A DNA stretch of 64,000 bases from Paractinoplanes brasiliensis (GTDB taxonomy: Bacteria > Actinomycetota > Actinomycetes > Mycobacteriales > Micromonosporaceae): NCBI RefSeq assembly GCF_004362215.1, contig NZ_SNWR01000002.1, positions 2,232,001 through 2,296,000 on the forward strand. The letters run 5' to 3'. Position numbers and translations under genes: made by a program. Positions 62,093-64,000 of the stretch are shown one piece after another. Position 1 is the stretch's first letter. The number at the start of each line of letters is the position of its first letter. The notes under the pieces are model-generated. The model was not told the origin of the DNA. It worked only from the letters and a program-made list of their open reading frames with translations, and did no database searches.

Positions 62093-63838
62093 TCAGCCGG
62101 CGCGCTCGGCCAGCGCGCTGTGCCGCCCGTACAGTCCGGCGAGCGGGCTCACCCGGTAACGGTCGTGGTTGAGCTGCTCGATCAGGTGCACCCCGACGAG
62201 GCGGTCCAGCTGCCGGCGTACGGAAGGAACCGGCGCCGCTGCCAGCTCGGCGGCCCGCTCGGTGGTGAACGCGCGGCTGGTGTACGCGGACAGGCGGCGC
62301 ATCAGCTCGGCCGGGCCCGGTTCGAGCCGCCGGTACGACCAGGACAGCGCACGTGGCAGGTCGCCCGGCGCGCCGTCCCCCGCGTCGAGCGCGGCCAGCC
62401 TGTCGCCCTCTTCGGACAGCTCGGCCACCCACGAGGCCGGCGGCACGTGCGGCAACCGGGCCATCCGCTCGGCCAGGATGCGCAGCGCCAGCGGCGTACG
62501 GTCGCACAGCTCGGCCAGCCGGGCCGCCTCCTCGGTGCGCGGGTTCAGCCCGAGCACGGCCGCCGCCTCGGCCGGTTCCAGACGCGGCACCGTCACCCGT
62601 ACGGCGCCGTCGTGCACCACCAGGCCACGCAGCTGGTTGCGGCTGGTGATCACCGCGGTGGCGCCCGGCCCCGGCAGCAACGGGCGCACCTGGTCGGCGT
62701 CGAGCGCGTTGTCGAGCAGCACAGCCATCCGGCGGTCCGCGGTGAGCGCGCGGTACAGCTCGGCGCGGGCGGGGACCCCGTACGGAATGTCGGACCCGGC
62801 TACTCCCAGCTCGCCGAGCAGGGCGGCGAGGGCCTCGGACGGTTTCATCGGCGGCTCGTCGGCGTAACCGCGCAGGTCGACGTGGAGCCGGCCGTCGGGG
62901 AAGTCGTCGTTGCCGTGCAGCCAGCGCACCGCCAGGGCCGACTTGCCGATGCCGGCCGGGCCGTCCAGCACGATCACCGCGGCTTCCTCGTCACGGTGCC
63001 AGTCGAGGGTCGCGAACTCCTCGGCCCGTCCCACGAAGTGCGGCGCCCCGGCCGGCAACCGCTGCGGCGCCGGCACCACCGCCTGCTGCTGCGGCGCCGA
63101 CAGCAGGGGATGCTGCCCGGAGCCGCGCAGGATCTGCTGGTGCACGTCGCGCAATTCCTCGCCGGGCTCGACACCGAGCTCACCGATGAACCGGTGCGAC
63201 AGCGTCTGATAGGCGCTGAGCGCCTCGGCCTGCCGCCCCTGCCGAAAGAGCGCGGCCATCAGCTGCACCCAGAACCTTTCCCGGTACGGGTGTTCGGCCG
63301 TCAGCAACCGCAGCTCGCCGACGATGCCGTCGGTGCGGCGCAGCAGCAGGTCGGCCTCGATGCGCCGCTCCAGCGCGAGCAGGCGGCGCTCGTCGAGCGG
63401 CGGCAGATCCATCTCGTGCAGCCACGGCGACGCGACGTCGGCGCAGGCCGGCCCGCGCCACAGGGCGAGCGCCGAGCGCAGCAGGCGGGCCCGCTCGTGC
63501 AGGCTCGGGGCGGCGGCGGCCTCGTCGACGAGCCGGTCGAAGACGTGCATGTCGAGCTCGCCGGGCCCGACCCGCAGGGAGTACCCGGCCGGCCCGGTGA
63601 TCACGGAACCGGGCCAGGGCAGCTCGTGGCGCAGCCGGACGATGTTGGTCTGCACGACGCGGCGCAGCGAGTGCGGCGCGTCCCCGGGCCACATGCGCTG
63701 GGCCAGCTGGGCCACCGAGAGCTGCTGGTTGGCGTGCAGGAGCAGCGCGGCCAGCAGCGTACGCACCTTGCCACCGGTCACCGAGCGCGTCTGCTGCTCG
63801 TGCTCCACCAGGAGCGGACCGAGGATCTGATACCGCAT
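62093..63838 (-). CDS. SARP-family regulator with NB-ARC ATPase domain (AfsR-like, no TPR)
   Basis: 581 residues from the ATG at 63838, with GGGGAGG seven bases upstream. Winged helix (1-92; ILGPLLVEHEQQ, GGKVRTLLAALLLHANQQLSVAQLAQRMWP), bacterial transcriptional activation domain (about 97-240), then an NTPase with P-loop LDGPAGIGKSA (292-302), Walker B MAVLLDN, ITSRN sensor and a winged helix at the end. The TPR region of full AfsR/DnrI-type giants is absent. Activator of secondary metabolism; possible targets are the PhyH-like gene and genes beyond the window. Confidence 0.92.
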   Translation of the reverse strand: MRYQILGPLLVEHEQQTRSVTGGKVRTLLAALLLHANQQLSVAQLAQRMWPGDAPHSLRRVVQTNIVRLRHELPWPGSVITGPAGYSLRVGPGELDMHVFDRLVDEAAAAPSLHERARLLRSALALWRGPACADVASPWLHEMDLPPLDERRLLALERRIEADLLLRRTDGIVGELRLLTAEHPYRERFWVQLMAALFRQGRQAEALSAYQTLSHRFIGELGVEPGEELRDVHQQILRGSGQHPLLSAPQQQAVVPAPQRLPAGAPHFVGRAEEFATLDWHRDEEAAVIVLDGPAGIGKSALAVRWLHGNDDFPDGRLHVDLRGYADEPPMKPSEALAALLGELGVAGSDIPYGVPARAELYRALTADRRMAVLLDNALDADQVRPLLPGPGATAVITSRNQLRGLVVHDGAVRVTVPRLEPAEAAAVLGLNPRTEEAARLAELCDRTPLALRILAERMARLPHVPPASWVAELSEEGDRLAALDAGDGAPGDLPRALSWSYRRLEPGPAELMRRLSAYTSRAFTTERAAELAAAPVPSVRRQLDRLVGVHLIEQLNHDRYRVSPLAGLYGRHSALAERAG

Positions 63839-64000
63839 GCCACCTCCCCGTGCTCCCGCCGGAAACCTGACCAGACCGTAGACACCTCGGTCCGGGGCCG
63901 CTACCCCGCCCGCAAGACCGACCTTGGTCAACGCTCAGGACGGGCCCGTGGCGGCCGATGGTCGACACGTGGCGATGGAGATCACATCCGTGCCGCGGCG
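63839..64000. other. Upstream region of the SARP gene at window edge
   Basis: 162 bp with no complete gene. It contains the SARP promoter. The far end may belong to the next gene, but too little is visible to say. Confidence 0.3.

Overview
The window is very GC-rich actinobacterial DNA. Third codon positions are almost all G or C, GTG starts are common, and the palindrome CGTACG recurs throughout. This, with the gene content (large NRPS, several PknB-type kinases, a SARP regulator, a DmdR-type iron box, an HspR-type heat-shock box), suggests a Micromonosporaceae-like organism such as Actinoplanes. The genus is an inference from style; no rRNA is present to test it.

Layout. (1) 1-19.4 kb is an iron-regulated hydroxamate-siderophore locus. 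One giant NRPS gene on the minus strand starts at 16877 and runs off the left edge, with 5,625 codons visible and no stop. It is preceded by an ornithine N-monooxygenase. A hydroxyornithine formyltransferase diverges from the monooxygenase across an iron box. Visible domain order is A(MT)-T-E / C-A-T-E / C-A-T / C-A-T. Module 3 carries the ten-residue code DMENLGLINK, which I recall as the N5-hydroxyornithine code. Module 2 is riddled with in-frame tandem repeats. (2) 19.4-31.5 kb is housekeeping and accessory: a small membrane protein, a Ser/Thr kinase, a UGP2-like pyrophosphorylase, an MFS exporter with its GntR regulator, a TetR/SDR divergon, a SnoaL protein, a GGDEF-EAL protein and a secreted beta-helix protein. 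(3) 31.6-44.1 kb holds lon with a HAIR heat-shock box, a HAD phosphatase, a ThuA protein, an HxlR/peptidase E pair, a second kinase, a lipoprotein esterase, a NUDIX hydrolase, an XRE regulator and a second SnoaL protein.

(4) 44.1-52.5 kb is a compact divergent locus. Seven minus-strand genes overlap at every junction: GT2 (frameshifted), DUF2064 transferase, methyltransferase, cytochrome-b/molybdopterin oxidoreductase, membrane protein, response regulator and histidine kinase. Facing them are an epimerase and a polytopic membrane protein that also overlap. I know of no assigned function for this combination, and it is the best candidate here for an uncharacterised pathway. (5) 52.5-58.2 kb holds two more kinases around a TIGR02452 macrodomain-like gene, a 41-bp minisatellite and a WD40-like protein. 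(6) 58.6-64 kb has a secreted Ig-like carrier protein, an OsmC protein, a bile-acid-symporter-family transporter, a phytanoyl-CoA-dioxygenase-like oxygenase and a SARP regulator.

A theme across the window is expansion of low-complexity repeats whose unit is a multiple of three inside linkers of coding genes (NRPS, MFS, kinases, DUF2064 protein). Non-multiple-of-three arrays (41 bp, 32 bp) occur only between genes.
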